This document shows positions 20,240 through 31,800 of a stretch of DNA of 38,120 nt, in pieces; the stretch's first letter is position 1, and each line of letters opens with the position of its first letter. The DNA is from Seminavis robusta (Eukaryota; Bacillariophyta; Bacillariophyceae; Naviculales; Naviculaceae): assembly GCA_903772945.1 (NCBI GenBank), contig CAICTM010001074.1, positions 1 to 38,120 on the forward strand. Direction: 5' to 3'. The translations under genes and the position numbers were made by a program. The notes under the pieces were generated by a model. The model was not told the DNA's origin. It ran no database searches and saw nothing but the letters and a program-made list of their open reading frames with translations.

Positions 20240-22197
20240 CTTTACACTAGCTTTTAGCGTAGTGCACAAACGATTAGGCAACACCATCGCACCGGAACCA
20301 ACGAACAGCACAGACAACAATGAACCGAAAGACGTCACCGTCAGCCCACTTCTGAGGGTGCCGGACCAAACATCAACGTACACCAAAGCGACCAAATACT
20401 GAGGACGCAATCGCAAACAACAACAATCGCAAACAACAACACCCAAACAGACACGGCACCGCCCCCAATCGCGAACGCGACCGAAGCACCACTGCACTAC
20501 GCACATAAGGCAGTCAACCCCGATACCGGGACGCTATCCGACTACAAAGTACTCAAAGAATCGTCGGATGGAGAACACTGGATCAGTGCTTGCTGCAATG
20601 AAATGGGACGATTAGCCCAAGGACGTGCTGCCACGGGGCTCAAAGGAACGGATACCATCAGGTTCATCCCACACACGGCAATACCAGCCGACCGAAAAGC
20701 AACCTATCTACAGGTCGTCTGCGATGACAGACCACAAAAAGCAGAGAAGCGACGTGTCAGATTTACAGTAGGAGGAGACAGAATCGAATACCCCTTCGAT
20801 GTCAGCACCAAAACAGCCTCGCTCACCACAGTCAAGCTCCACCTCAACAGTGTCATCTCCACACCGGATGCAAAGTACATGACAATGGACATCAAGGACT
20901 TCTACCTGATGACTCCCATGGAACGACCGGAGTACATGCGCATCCCCGTGGATATTATTCCAGACGAAATCATGGACCAATATGACTTATACAAACTAGT
21001 CCACAATGGCTACGTCCTTGTGGAGATAATTCGCGGCATGTACGGCCTTCCACAAGCAGGACGCATCGCCAACGATGCACTCATCATCCACTTGAACCAA
21101 CACGGATACCATCAATCTAAACACATACACGGTTTATTCAAACATGACGACCGACCAGTTTCATTCACACTTGTCGTGGACGATTTTGGTGTCAAATACG
21201 TCGGCAAAGAACATACCCAACACCTAATCGATACCGTGGCAAGCGCATATAAGATCACCACAGATTGGGATGGAGAACTCTACTGTGGCATCGCATTGAA
21301 GTGGGATTACCTACAGGGCACAGTGGACGTATCCATGCCCGGCTATGTCTCACAAGCCCTCCAACGATTCAACCACCCAACACCAACATGCCCGGAACAT
21401 GCTCCACATCGATGGAATGTACCACAATACGGCCAACCCATTCAATACACAGAACCTGAGGATGCATCAACACCACTACCACCCAAAGGAGTGAAACACA
21501 TTCAGGAAGTAGTGGGTGTTCTCCTCTATTATGCAAGGGCAGTGGACTGCACCATGTTAATGGCCCTAGGCGACATAGCAGCCGAACAAACCAATGGCAC
21601 AGAAAAACTCTACAATCTACAATCATGTTACTCAACTACGCTGCTACACACCCCGACGCAATCCTTCAGTACAGCCGCAGCGGCATGATCCTCCATATGC
21701 ACTCCGATGCCTCCTACCTCTCAGCTCCAAAAGCAAGATCACGTGCAGGAGGATTCTTCTTCCTCAGCAATGGCAGCATAGACGACGCACCATCCAACGG
21801 AGCGGTCCATGTCATAGCCAAAATCATGAAAAATGTTCTTAGCTCAGAGGCTGAAGCTGAAGTAGGAGCAGCATTCAACAATGCACAAGAGGCCTGTCCA
21901 ATCCGACAAACCCTCATTGAAATGGGCCATCCACAGCCTGCCACACCCATCCAAACCGGCAACAAGTGCGCTGAAGGTATCCTCACCGGCACTGTCAAAC
22001 AAAAGAGATCCAAAGCCATCGACATGAGGTTCTACTGGCTCAAGGATCGCATCGAACAAGGCCAGTTCACCATCTACTGGAGACCTGGCATAACCAACAA
22101 AGGAGACTACTTCACCAAGTTCCATCCTGCAACACACCACAGGACCGAGCGCTCGAAGTACATGACAACAAACTGGCTACCAATCTACCAGATATGA
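20240..22197 (+). mobile_element. Copia-type retrotransposon remnant (RT and RNase H)
   Basis: The reverse transcriptase of the Ty1/copia type is seen in HWISACCNEMGRLAQG, YMTMDIKDFYLMTPMERPEY, GMYGLPQAGRIANDAL and the catalytic box LVVDDFG (VVDD in place of YVDD). The RNase H part follows: MHSDASYLSA, LSSEAEAEVGAA, KAIDMRFYWLKDR and NKGDYFTK. The frame slips by -1 between them at the A run 21603-21607. Upstream text resembling the linker before the RT (VSPLLRVPDQ) contains a TGA near 20399. No gag, protease or integrase is present in the window, so the element is 5' truncated. It has no role with the neighbouring genes. Confidence 0.85.
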
Positions 22198-22252
22198 CAG
22201 CAACACCACCACCAGTCACGGGCTCAAGCACGTAATAGTGTGAGGGTGTGTT

Positions 22253-22297
22253 GATCTGGCACCAGGACCCTTAAGTCTTTGAGTCCTGTACCAGATC
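22253..22297. repeat. Hairpin 3' of the copia remnant
   Basis: GATCTGGCACCAGGAC (22253-22268) and GTCCTGTACCAGATC (22283-22297) form an imperfect stem with a 14-nt loop, about 55 nt after the RNase H stop. It may belong to a 3' LTR; a TGTTGATC sequence just before it could be an LTR start. Confidence 0.5.
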
Positions 22298-23857
22298 CCT
22301 ACCACTATTAAATGCTAGCAAGCCCATCTCCTGGCTCCCCCTGCTCGCAGGACTCCACAAAGGAGCCAGAAACCGTTAGCAGCTGTTAGAGTTGGCACTC
22401 CCCAGCTGGGCCTGTGTGCTCCAGTATGGGGACATTTACCTAGAAACTACCAGCTCATAATTGTTAATAACAAACCTTTACTAACTAATTCTTACCTGGC
22501 CCCAGCCTGGATCAACACTCGGACTCCCAAGCACAGACTGGTTCAAGCTTTCGCCCGCCGCCCGCCAACTCTGGTGCAAGCTCTCTGATGCCAACAGACA
22601 AGTCCTGATAGGTTCAACGCCGCCTGTAGTTGATTCCAAGAGTGAAGCTGACCCAGCAGTCGGGGACACCTTGGATTCTCCCATTGCAGATGACGAAGCC
22701 TTCAAGGGCAAACCCAAGCCCAATCCCAAGCTGGATTTTTGATGGGGCGACTAGTGTATGTGCTGCACCGGTCAAGCCCAAGGAAACCAGGTACCGCCCA
22801 TTTCTGCGGGGTAGCATGCCACCCACACTCGGGCTACCTTCCACAGGAAATGGCAGCGTATGACAAGTCCCCTTGCTAGATTTGTCATCATGATTCAAGC
22901 ATACCGTTTTGTGATTTGCAACTTGTCTGTTGCCACCAGTGGTGTCAAAAGACTCATCTCTGCCTGAGATGTCTGTGTTGTAACGTTTTGTCAACCACGT
23001 ATTGATTCCAATGTGACTACTGACTGTTTGTCTCTTCCCCTCTGAGCCTTATGGGGAGACAAACAGGTGGCTTCTAAGCCAATTCCAAGCTATGGTGCAA
23101 GTATGGGGAGACCAAGTGGGATCCTTACTGACGTCCAAGTGCAATAGGTTCTTTGTGAATGGGGAGTATCTGCAGATAGTCTCAAGACACGTTCCAAACA
23201 CACCTTCGCGAGTGACCAACCCAAGGTGGATGTGTATTGTCCATCCCAAGAATAAGTACCTCTGCGCCCACCACGTCCGTCCTAGATCCTAACAACTTTT
23301 CTCTCTTGGAACCAGCAGTCTACTTTGGAGGGTTTGAAATCACAAGTGGCTGTGATGTCCCTTCCTCTGTTCCAAGTGGTACCCAGCAATGGACACCTTG
23401 ATGTATTCAAGAGGGCTGCTGACTTTGTATTAGGTCACAGCCAAGGTCCAACCTGAGGAACCAGATGCTCCCAGTTGTGTGGGAATGTCGAGAAATGCCC
23501 CAGACTCAGAGAAGCTTGTTGACGCCCCCATTTGATGACTCGAATGGTGGGGAGCTATGAAATTACCAATAGAGAGCCTCTATGGGTGCGCCACAGCTGT
23601 GCTGGTTTAGTCGAATGGAAACAATGCTTTTGATCGTGTGCAGTCAATCAGTACACACAGCATTGCAGCCATGTGACAATTTGTATATAGCTGAGGCGTG
23701 CCTAGCATCTTGCACAACATTTCCTTCTCATCTGGTTCATTGAAAAACTTGATCTTGCAATACACCTCACCAAACATGCAGGTATACAATGCATAGGGTC
23801 TTTTTTATTACTATAGGGTCGCCCATGTTGAACTCGCCACCTTCCAAACAGGCAACA
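22298..23857. other. Decayed intergenic region, no gene supported
   Basis: Short frames such as 22630-22863 and 23092-23292 (+) and acidic text in another frame near 22625-22740 hint at an old polyprotein fragment. Nothing is identifiable. I see no RNA gene. Confidence 0.35.
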
Positions 23858-24250
23858 TTACCACCCGGATACAAGACCCAAACTCACTGATGCTGGTAGC
23901 TGAGCCATGGCAGTGGTAGCTTGGGTCTGACCATGATAAACCTTCTGCATCTTGAAGTACTCCGCTGCCATCTGCTTTCTGGTGTACTTCTCAAACTGCT
24001 TTTTTAATGGAGACTGGTAGGCATTGGCTGTAGAATTGTTGCTCATGGGGCACGAATCGTCATCGTAATTGTTGTCATCCTCCTCTTCATCACTGGAAAG
24101 CTCACAGTCCATGAGTTGGGCTTGTTGTTGTTGTTTAATCTTGTCGGTCTTCTGTTTGGCTCTTCTTTCACTACGGGATTGGCCACCAATCATGGGAGAT
24201 TTTCCACGACGGGAAGAAGACTTTCTTCTCGTGGATTCTGAAGGAGACAT
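23858..24250 (-). CDS. Small charged hypothetical protein, probably partial
   Basis: No family recognised. The 130-residue frame starts MSPSESTRRKSSSRRGKSP. It continues with a basic helix (RSERRAKQKTDKIKQQQQ), an acidic patch (SSDEEEDDNNYDDD) and a helical end (YTRKQMAAEYFKMQK). The frame remains open for about 35 codons upstream of this ATG. A GTAAGT donor lies on the same strand at about 24477, beyond a 32-nt tandem duplication, so this may be the last exon of a longer, possibly decayed gene. The composition suggests a nuclear protein, by inference. Confidence 0.4.
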   Translation of the reverse strand: MSPSESTRRKSSSRRGKSPMIGGQSRSERRAKQKTDKIKQQQQAQLMDCELSSDEEEDDNNYDDDSCPMSNNSTANAYQSPLKKQFEKYTRKQMAAEYFKMQKVYHGQTQATTAMAQLPASVSLGLVSGW

Positions 24251-24317
24251 CTTTCGTTGGGCTTGTTCGAGGCGGTCTCTAGTGGCGTGTGATGAATCGT
24301 CAAGGGGCTGACCAGGT

Positions 24318-24381
24318 GGACCAGGTACAGTTTCTTCATGCTCTGTACCGGACCAGGTACAGTTTCTTAATGCTCTGTACC
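24318..24381. repeat. 32-nt tandem duplication
   Basis: Two copies (24318-24349, 24350-24381) differ at one base. Each unit contains GGTACAG and CTGTACC, so each can fold into a small hairpin. The unit length is not a multiple of three, so it shifts any frame running through it. Confidence 0.95.
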
Positions 24382-25841
24382 ACTTTTCTTCCCTTGTTTG
24401 GAACGGACCGTTGAGGATTGTCGTCTATGGGATCCCAATTGGTGCTGGGAGCTTGTAGATTTGGATGCAGTACTTACCTTGCGAATCAGACAGACTGCTC
24501 ACGTGAGCCCGGGAGGTTGGCTTGCGAAGATCATTGTGGTGGGTGTCTTCGTCTTATGCTTGGCATGCTTCTTGCTGCTAAACTGGTACTCTGAGCGTAG
24601 CCACCTTGGTCCTCTTCATCGCTGTAGTTGCCGTCTTCTTCGTCAGAACCTCCACTGACGTCAGTTCAATGAAAACCTGATGTACGAGAATGCGAAGAAG
24701 AACCCTTCCAATGATCTCGAAGGCTAGCATTGACTGTGACAAGGCTTAAGCGCAAACAGAGAATTTACAGGCATACCGGTACATCCTAGGTGTTTCACCA
24801 TGATCTCGAGCAACTGCAGAGCTGATCGGCAATAGGGGAGCGATAAAGTTGAGAATATAGAGCTATACATACAACAAGAATTGCCTATCAGATACCGAGC
24901 AAGAAACACATTTTTAGAAGTTGCTGTTTCAAGCAAGGGTAAGATCTTGTCATTTGCACAGAAACGCAAATAAACTGGAACCAAATGGGGATTTTCAGCA
25001 CAGAACAAGAGGCGATTCTTGTAGTTTGTGAGGATATCCGAGCCTTCCATGTCAGGATGTGGTTGAATTCAACAGCCAACACATCCAGCGCCTGCTAACA
25101 GAAGAGTACAAGACTATAGCTTTGGGGACGAATCCTCAGGAGCAACAGAGCTTGCTGTTCCAAAAAAAAGAGCCTTTGAAGCACGCATGAGCATTGGCAT
25201 CAGGAAGGTGGGATAAGATAATTGAAGAAGGATTGGTTTGAGGCTCCCCCTAGGGGGGAACGAGCGGGTGCTAGTGCTGTTAATATACTACCTACTCTAA
25301 ACCCTCGCTATATCCGCCCATGTGCAGAAATGAGTGCCATTGAGCGGACTCATAAATAATGAGTGCCACCTGTGGTCCATGATTTTGATGGGATTTTTTT
25401 CAAATTTACAAGAAAAGAACAATTTGGCTTTTAAAAATAAATGAGTGGCACCAAGCCAGAAAACATTGCCAAAATCTGAACATGGATATACTAACTTGGT
25501 TCTTGGCTTCGTTGCATTTCGTAGATACGCACACATGATCAAGTCATGTGGTGTGAGCAAACTCTGAGCAGCCGAGAGAGCTTATGTGGCTGATTTATTA
25601 TAATGGGTGCAGGACAAAGCAAGGCAACACTTGCAAACCAGGTAGCAGCTAACTGTAAAACGAAGCTGATGAACGACGCATACGTGTCCCTTCTGCTTTG
25701 AGCAACCACAGACCGCTATTGGCAGGCGTGGCCAGTGCCTTCCACATCGATAGTTTTGGGTTGGACAATGACCCCCTTCCCAAAGTCTCAAGAAATGCCG
25801 GGATTGCCAGGATGAGCCTGTGTTGTTTGATTGACCCAAAG
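24382..25841. other. Intergenic region, only weak coding hints
   Basis: On the - strand a 108-codon frame (24724-25050, starting MEGSDILTNYKNRLLF) has protein-like composition and a GTATGT inside it, but no recognised domain. Acidic text (SDEEDGNYSDEEDQGG) near 24600-24655 on the - strand may be an upstream exon of the small charged protein. The rest holds nothing recognisable. Confidence 0.35.
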
Positions 25842-28800
25842 TTATTGTCTGAAACAGACATGGGGTGGATTCCTGTCCAAAGTTATGTCATTATAAGAAT
25901 ATGTGGCGCAACCAGGATCAATCATCATGCAACAAGTAGTTGGAGTAACGTGGGTGGACTCAAGGCCAGTCCACCAATTAATGCCGTTACAAGTCCCTGG
26001 AAAAGCTGCTTCACAGTCAGCAAGGCAAGAATCAAAAGTTGTCCATCTCCCCACAACGCAGCCACCACCAACGGTATTATCTACAAGACTTCTCACGTTA
26101 CAATCCAAATATTTTGTGCACGTCCAGGGGCTAGGAGAAGGATTGGCGGAAGGCACCGAAGATGGAAATGATGAGGAAGGTACTGAAGATGGACTTTGAC
26201 TGGGGCTGCTGGATGGGCCACTGCTTGGTATTTTTGAAGGTGTATGCGAAGGAGCCATACTCGGGCCTGAAGATGGAGCATCCGAGGGGCTAATGCTAGG
26301 CCGAGAAGATGGAGCATCTGATGAGATGCTGGGCTGAAAAGATGGGCTTTTGCTTGGAATTGTAGAAGGCACATGTGATGGCACCATGCTGGGGTTTGAG
26401 GATGGAGCCCTGCTGGGGATTGAGGATGGTGCACCTGAAGGACTAATGCTTGGGAGTGTTGATGGGCTCGGCTTGGATTTAGAAGGCACATGCGAGGGCC
26501 ATGCTGGGGATTGAGATGGAACATTCGAGGGGCTGATGCTAGGGAGTGTAGATGGCCTACTGCTTGGACTTGTAGAAGGCACATCTGATGGAGCCATACT
26601 GGGGTTTGACGATGGAATATCCGAAGGGCTGATGCTAGGGAGTGAGATGGACTACTGCTTGGACTTTTAGAGGGTGCGTCTGATGGAGCCATGCTCGGGC
26701 TTGATGATGGAACATGTGAGGGAATGGTGCTTGGAGTGTTGATGGGCTTCTGCTTGGAATTGTAGAAGGCACATCTGATGGAGCCATGCTGGGGTTTGAC
26801 GATGGAACATCCGAGGGGCTGATGCTAGGGAGTGTAGATGGACCACTGCTTGGACTTTTAGAAGGTGCGTCTGACGGAGCCATGCTCGGGCTTGATGATG
26901 GAACATCCGAGGGGCTGATGCTAGGGAGTGTAGATGGACTACTGCTTGGAATTGTAGAAGGTGCATCGGATGGTGAAGTTGATGGTGAAGAGAAGGAGAC
27001 TTGGAAGGAACACCAGATGGGATTCTGCTTGGACTTGTAGATGGCACAGCAGATGGAGCCCTGCTGGGAAGCAAGGATGGAAAATTTGAAGGGCTGATGC
27101 TAGGGAGTGCGGATGGGCTACTACTTGGCCTTGTAGAAGGTTCACGTGATGGCATAGTTGATGGGGCAAAAGAAGGAGACATCGAAGGCACATCAGATGG
27201 GCTGCTGCTCTTTGAGGGCACCTCAGAGGGAGAAGTTGAAGGTGCAGCAGAAGGAGATGTAGAAGGCACATCCGAGGGGCTGGTGCTTGGACTTGTAGAA
27301 GGCATGTCTGATGGAACCATGCTAGGGAATGATGATGGAAAATCGGAGGGGCTGATGCTAGGGATTGTAGATGGACTACTGCTTGGAATTGTAGAAGGTG
27401 CATCGGATGGTGAAGTTGATGGTGAAGAAGAAGGAGATTTCGAAGGGACAACAGATGGGATTCTGCTCGGAATTGTAGATGGCACAGCAGATGGAGCCCT
27501 GCTGGGAAGCAAGGATGGAACATTCGAAGGCAGGTTGGTGGGTTGTCTTGTTGGAAGAACAGTTGGAGTGTCTGTGGGTACATTGGTTGGCTGTGTCGTT
27601 GGTGGTTTGGTTGGAGCACTTGTTGGCATCTTGGTTGGAGTATTGGTGGGAAACTTGGTTGGTACTCCTGTTGGCAATTTTGTCGGAGACTTCGTTGGGG
27701 CACCGGGAGAAACAGTAGGCAAAGAAGTGGGTGCATTGGTTGGCTTCTCTGTTGGCTGGGTTGTAGGTACTCCTGTTGGGGCATTGGATGGAGGCGCAGT
27801 TGGTGTGCTTGTTGGAGACTTTGTGGGTGAGTCGGTTGGAGATAGGGTTGGAGATCTTGTGGGACTTGATGTTGTGGGACTCGCACTAGGCGCCCCAGCA
27901 GAAACTGTTGGCAACATAGTTGGCACCTTGGTTGGCTGTGCAGTGGGCACTTCAGTAGGGGTCCCGGTAGGTGTTGGTGTTGTCGGTTGAGCAGAGGGTG
28001 CCTCGGTAGGGCCGAGAGTTGTGGCATTGGATGGAGGTGCAGTTGATATGCTTGTGGGTGGACTTGTTGGAGATTTAGTGGGCGAGACTGTTGGAAATTG
28101 GGTTGGAGCTCTTGTTGGGTTTGCTGTTGTGGGGCTCGCGCTAGGCGCCCCAGCGGAAACTGTTGGCAGCATGGTTGGCGAAATGGTTGGCTGTGCTGTG
28201 GGTGCTTGAGTTGCTGTTGTGGGACTCCCACTTGGCGCCCCAGCAGAAACTGTTGGCAGCATAGTTGGCACATTGGTTGGCTGTTGTGTGGGAAATCGAG
28301 TAGGAGTCCGAGTAGGAATTTGTGTAGTCGGTTGAGTAGAGGGTGCTGTGGTAGGGCTGAAAGTCGGTGCAGGTGTTGGCAAGGATGCCAAAATTCCAAC
28401 AGCCTCCAATGAGTTCCTTTGCATTGCTGGATGTGCGTTGAAAGCTGATAGAAAGCTCGTTGTTGCAGCATTGATCTGGAACATGAAGCCATTGTTGACT
28501 TGAAGTGATTCAACTATGATAGCCACTGTGTTGCCACTGGTACCTTGCAATCGCCTTTGGTTCAAGCGTCCTTGGACTGTGGCATCCACAACAACAGGGT
28601 CACATGCCTCCTTTTCCAGAGCGGCATCAGCAGATGTGAAGGAGTCTTCCATGTCAAGATCTGAGGCACCAGCTGTGTCCTGTTCAAAAACCAAGTAATA
28701 GATAGCCTCCACTGTCGCAAACTGTAGGCTACAAGCTATGCCTGACGGACTGGTTGATGGAGTCACATCAGTGACTGGTGATGGCATTGTGGTTGGCTGT

Positions 28801-31800
28801 GGCGTGGGTTGGGAAGTTGGAAGCAATGTTGGCTCGGGACTGGGCTCTAAAGTAGGCTCAGGTGTGGGTTCTTCTGTGGGTTCAGGAGTTGGAGATAAGG
28901 TAGGATTCTTGGTTGGAAATGGTGTGGGTAACTTTGTTGGAATCACAGTAGGGTCAAGAGTAGGATTCTTGGTTGTAGGAGACGTTGACGGTCCAAAGGT
29001 AGGTTGAGGAGTGGGAACATTCGTGGGACTTGTTGTTGAAGGCGTTGTGACTGGCTCTGCCGTACGCGGGACTGATGTGATGTCTATCTCCAAATTGTCC
29101 CCAATATGGTCAGTGTCAGAACAATCGTAGAATGCCGAGATGACCAGACCATCCACTCCAGTCCTTGCATTTGACGCTGTACTTGATACCATTCCGAAAG
29201 CAACAGAAAGTGTCCCTGAAGAGAAGAGCGTTGATGGGACAATAAACTGTACCCTTTGTCTTTCTCCTGTGTTTCCCAAGCTAGCTGACTCCGAAACCCA
29301 GGAAATGGCAGTTCCATCAACTGTACTCAGCGACTCACTGCTGTTGGTTGGCTGCAAATCTTCAAAATACATGGTTGAACCCATAATATCCACAAAGAAT
29401 GTGTCCCCCACTGCCCATGCATCAATCTCGTACAGATTAAGGCTAACTTCGACATGGATCACAGTAGCCGCATCTTGGCTGGGTTTGTTAGGAGCAGTTA
29501 CGACTCTGCTCACACTCCCATCATTGGTGCTGAGAGCCCATTCAGTTTCTTCCTGTAAGAGAACTATCTGAGACTCACATGCCTGTGGAGTAGCAGTACT
29601 AGTAGGGTTGGAGGTTCCTTGTGCTTCGCTTCCTGGGTTATCAGACTCGGGTGACGATGTCACTGTTGCAGTGGGTTGTTGGGCAGGCAAAGGTGTTGGA
29701 GGCAGAGTCAAGGAGGCTGTCCTGCCATCCCAGGAAGACACTTCAATAATAGCAATGATGTCTTCCACTGAAATGGTGGCACCGTCATTCTTTGCTTCAT
29801 TGACGTGTCCCAAGAATTCTTTGAAGAATTCTTGGACAGTTACAGCTGGCTCAACCCCAGGTTCCAAACCGTGAGGGCAAACACAGGTATTCACATCTTC
29901 CGCCATGTTCCTCCTCCACCATGACTGAGTCCAGCTGCCTGATGATGCACGGCGTTGACTTTTCTGGCCACTAGTGCTGTTAAACAAATTGAATACACCA
30001 TTGATCTCAATTGGACAGTTTCGACACCTCCCTCTGATCATGAACAGGGCAAATGTGTTTGGACCAGACAAAGGGGCTTCGGATTGATTGGTCACAGTCT
30101 GGCTCGTTGCATTTGATGCAGTGAGAACATCAGCGGTACCATTGACAGCAGATTCATAGCTTGCATTGGTTGAGTTTGAATGAATGCTGCTGTTTGTGGT
30201 GTTGTTCCTGAATGAATTGCTGGTCTCCTGAAGCTGGCGTCTTATGGGGCCAACACCTGCATCTGCAACCAGCTCCACATCAGCAACAAGTCTAAAGAAG
30301 CCATCACAAGCCTTGAATGAAAGACTATTGTATGCTCCCTCAAAAGCCTCTTCCAAGAGCTGAACATCTTCTGGCGAGAGCAGAGTTGGGTCAACTCCAA
30401 TATCAATATAGACTGCTGATCGGAATTCTTGAACACCAGAGCTGCACGTGACTTCCTGTCCTTCTGAAATGTCGGTGGCCGGGACAGCAACAGAGGTGGA
30501 GGACAGTACACCCTCCTCTATCAGAACTTCCACCTTCGCAATGAATTTCTCTTCAAACTCCAGTGCTGTTGGTCCTTGGCCAACTCGAGGTTCAGTTCCA
30601 ATGGGGCAGATGCAGGTACTATTCGTTCCCAGCCTCCTTCTAGAAGCCCCATAATCATGTTTTGAGACATCCTCAGAGAGAGATCTTCTAAATGCATCAT
30701 CAAAGAGATTAAAGCCCCCTGTCGCAGATACGGGACAGTTCCGGCACGTTCCTGTGACCGAGAATAAGGTTGCTCCAATTCGGTTCGACCTTCTGTCATC
30801 AACAAATGTTTGGTTAGAAGTACTGTTGGACACAGTACTGTTAGATAGCTCTTGAAGCCGCCGACCTGGGAATATGTCTTTGGATGACCCAACATTAAGT
30901 TGTACCTCTTCAATCGTACCTGAGAAGTAGAGAAGGATTAGGACTCTATAGAAACGATTCTGAGACGCCAAGATGAACTGTTTCACTTACGGAAATTTCC
31001 ATCACATAATTGATAGGCCAAGTTTGCATACGTCTTCCAAAAGGTATCCTCCACAGCCAGCACTTCATCTGTTGTGAGAACTGTGAGATTAACTCCAAGG
31101 TCAGAGAATACCTCTGTGGTGAACTTCTGAGGTCCAGTTCCACATTGCACCTCATGTCCCTCGAGTATGCTGTCAGCAGTCACATTTACTTCTTCCAAGA
31201 ATACATTGAGCTTTTCCTTCTCCACTTGGTCGTTGAAGACAACTCTGAAGTCTTCTGCCGATACTGTTCCACCCTCACCAGGCAAAATGCCTGTTGGGCA
31301 AACACAAGCGTCACGGTTGTTTTGAAGGAAACGGCGACCTTGCAGAGGCAAGCTAGTGGCGGTTGCCTGTTGCAACCGTCTTCGAAAGGCGTCATCAAAC
31401 AATGTGAAATGACCCGTGTCGGTCACAGGGCAGCCCCTGCATTGGCCGGTGATCGAAAAAACTGTAGATGCCTCACGGTTCCTGACTTGCCATGCAGACT
31501 GGTTTGTGATTGGAATGGAAGTAGTGTTGGTGCTTGTCCAGTCGGAACTTGATACATTCAAAGGGGTGGAGGAATTAAGTGGCATTTCCTGAAGGCGTCT
31601 CCCATTGTACCAGGATGTGACATCTTGTTCCTCTAAACTGGCATCAGCTACAGTTCGAAAGTAGGAATCACAAACAGAGAAGGTAAGCCCATTGTAGGTA
31701 GATTTGAAAGTTTCCTCCAAAAGAAGCTTCTCGTCTTCGCCAATCTCATCAAGATTTGCGGTGACATCCACAAAGACAGTTGTGGTAAAGGTCTTTAACT

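Noticed and set aside
24724..25050. 108-codon - strand frame starting MEGSDILTN
   Set aside because: Protein-like composition, but the best internal splice gives a different frame, and no homology is recognised. Kept only as a hint in the intergenic entry.
27001..27990. 329-codon Gly-rich frame on the + strand
   Set aside because: It is the exact antisense of the PT/PS repeat codons. Reverse complements of Pro/Ser/Thr codons give Gly, Val, Asp and Leu codons without stops, so the open frame is a by-product.
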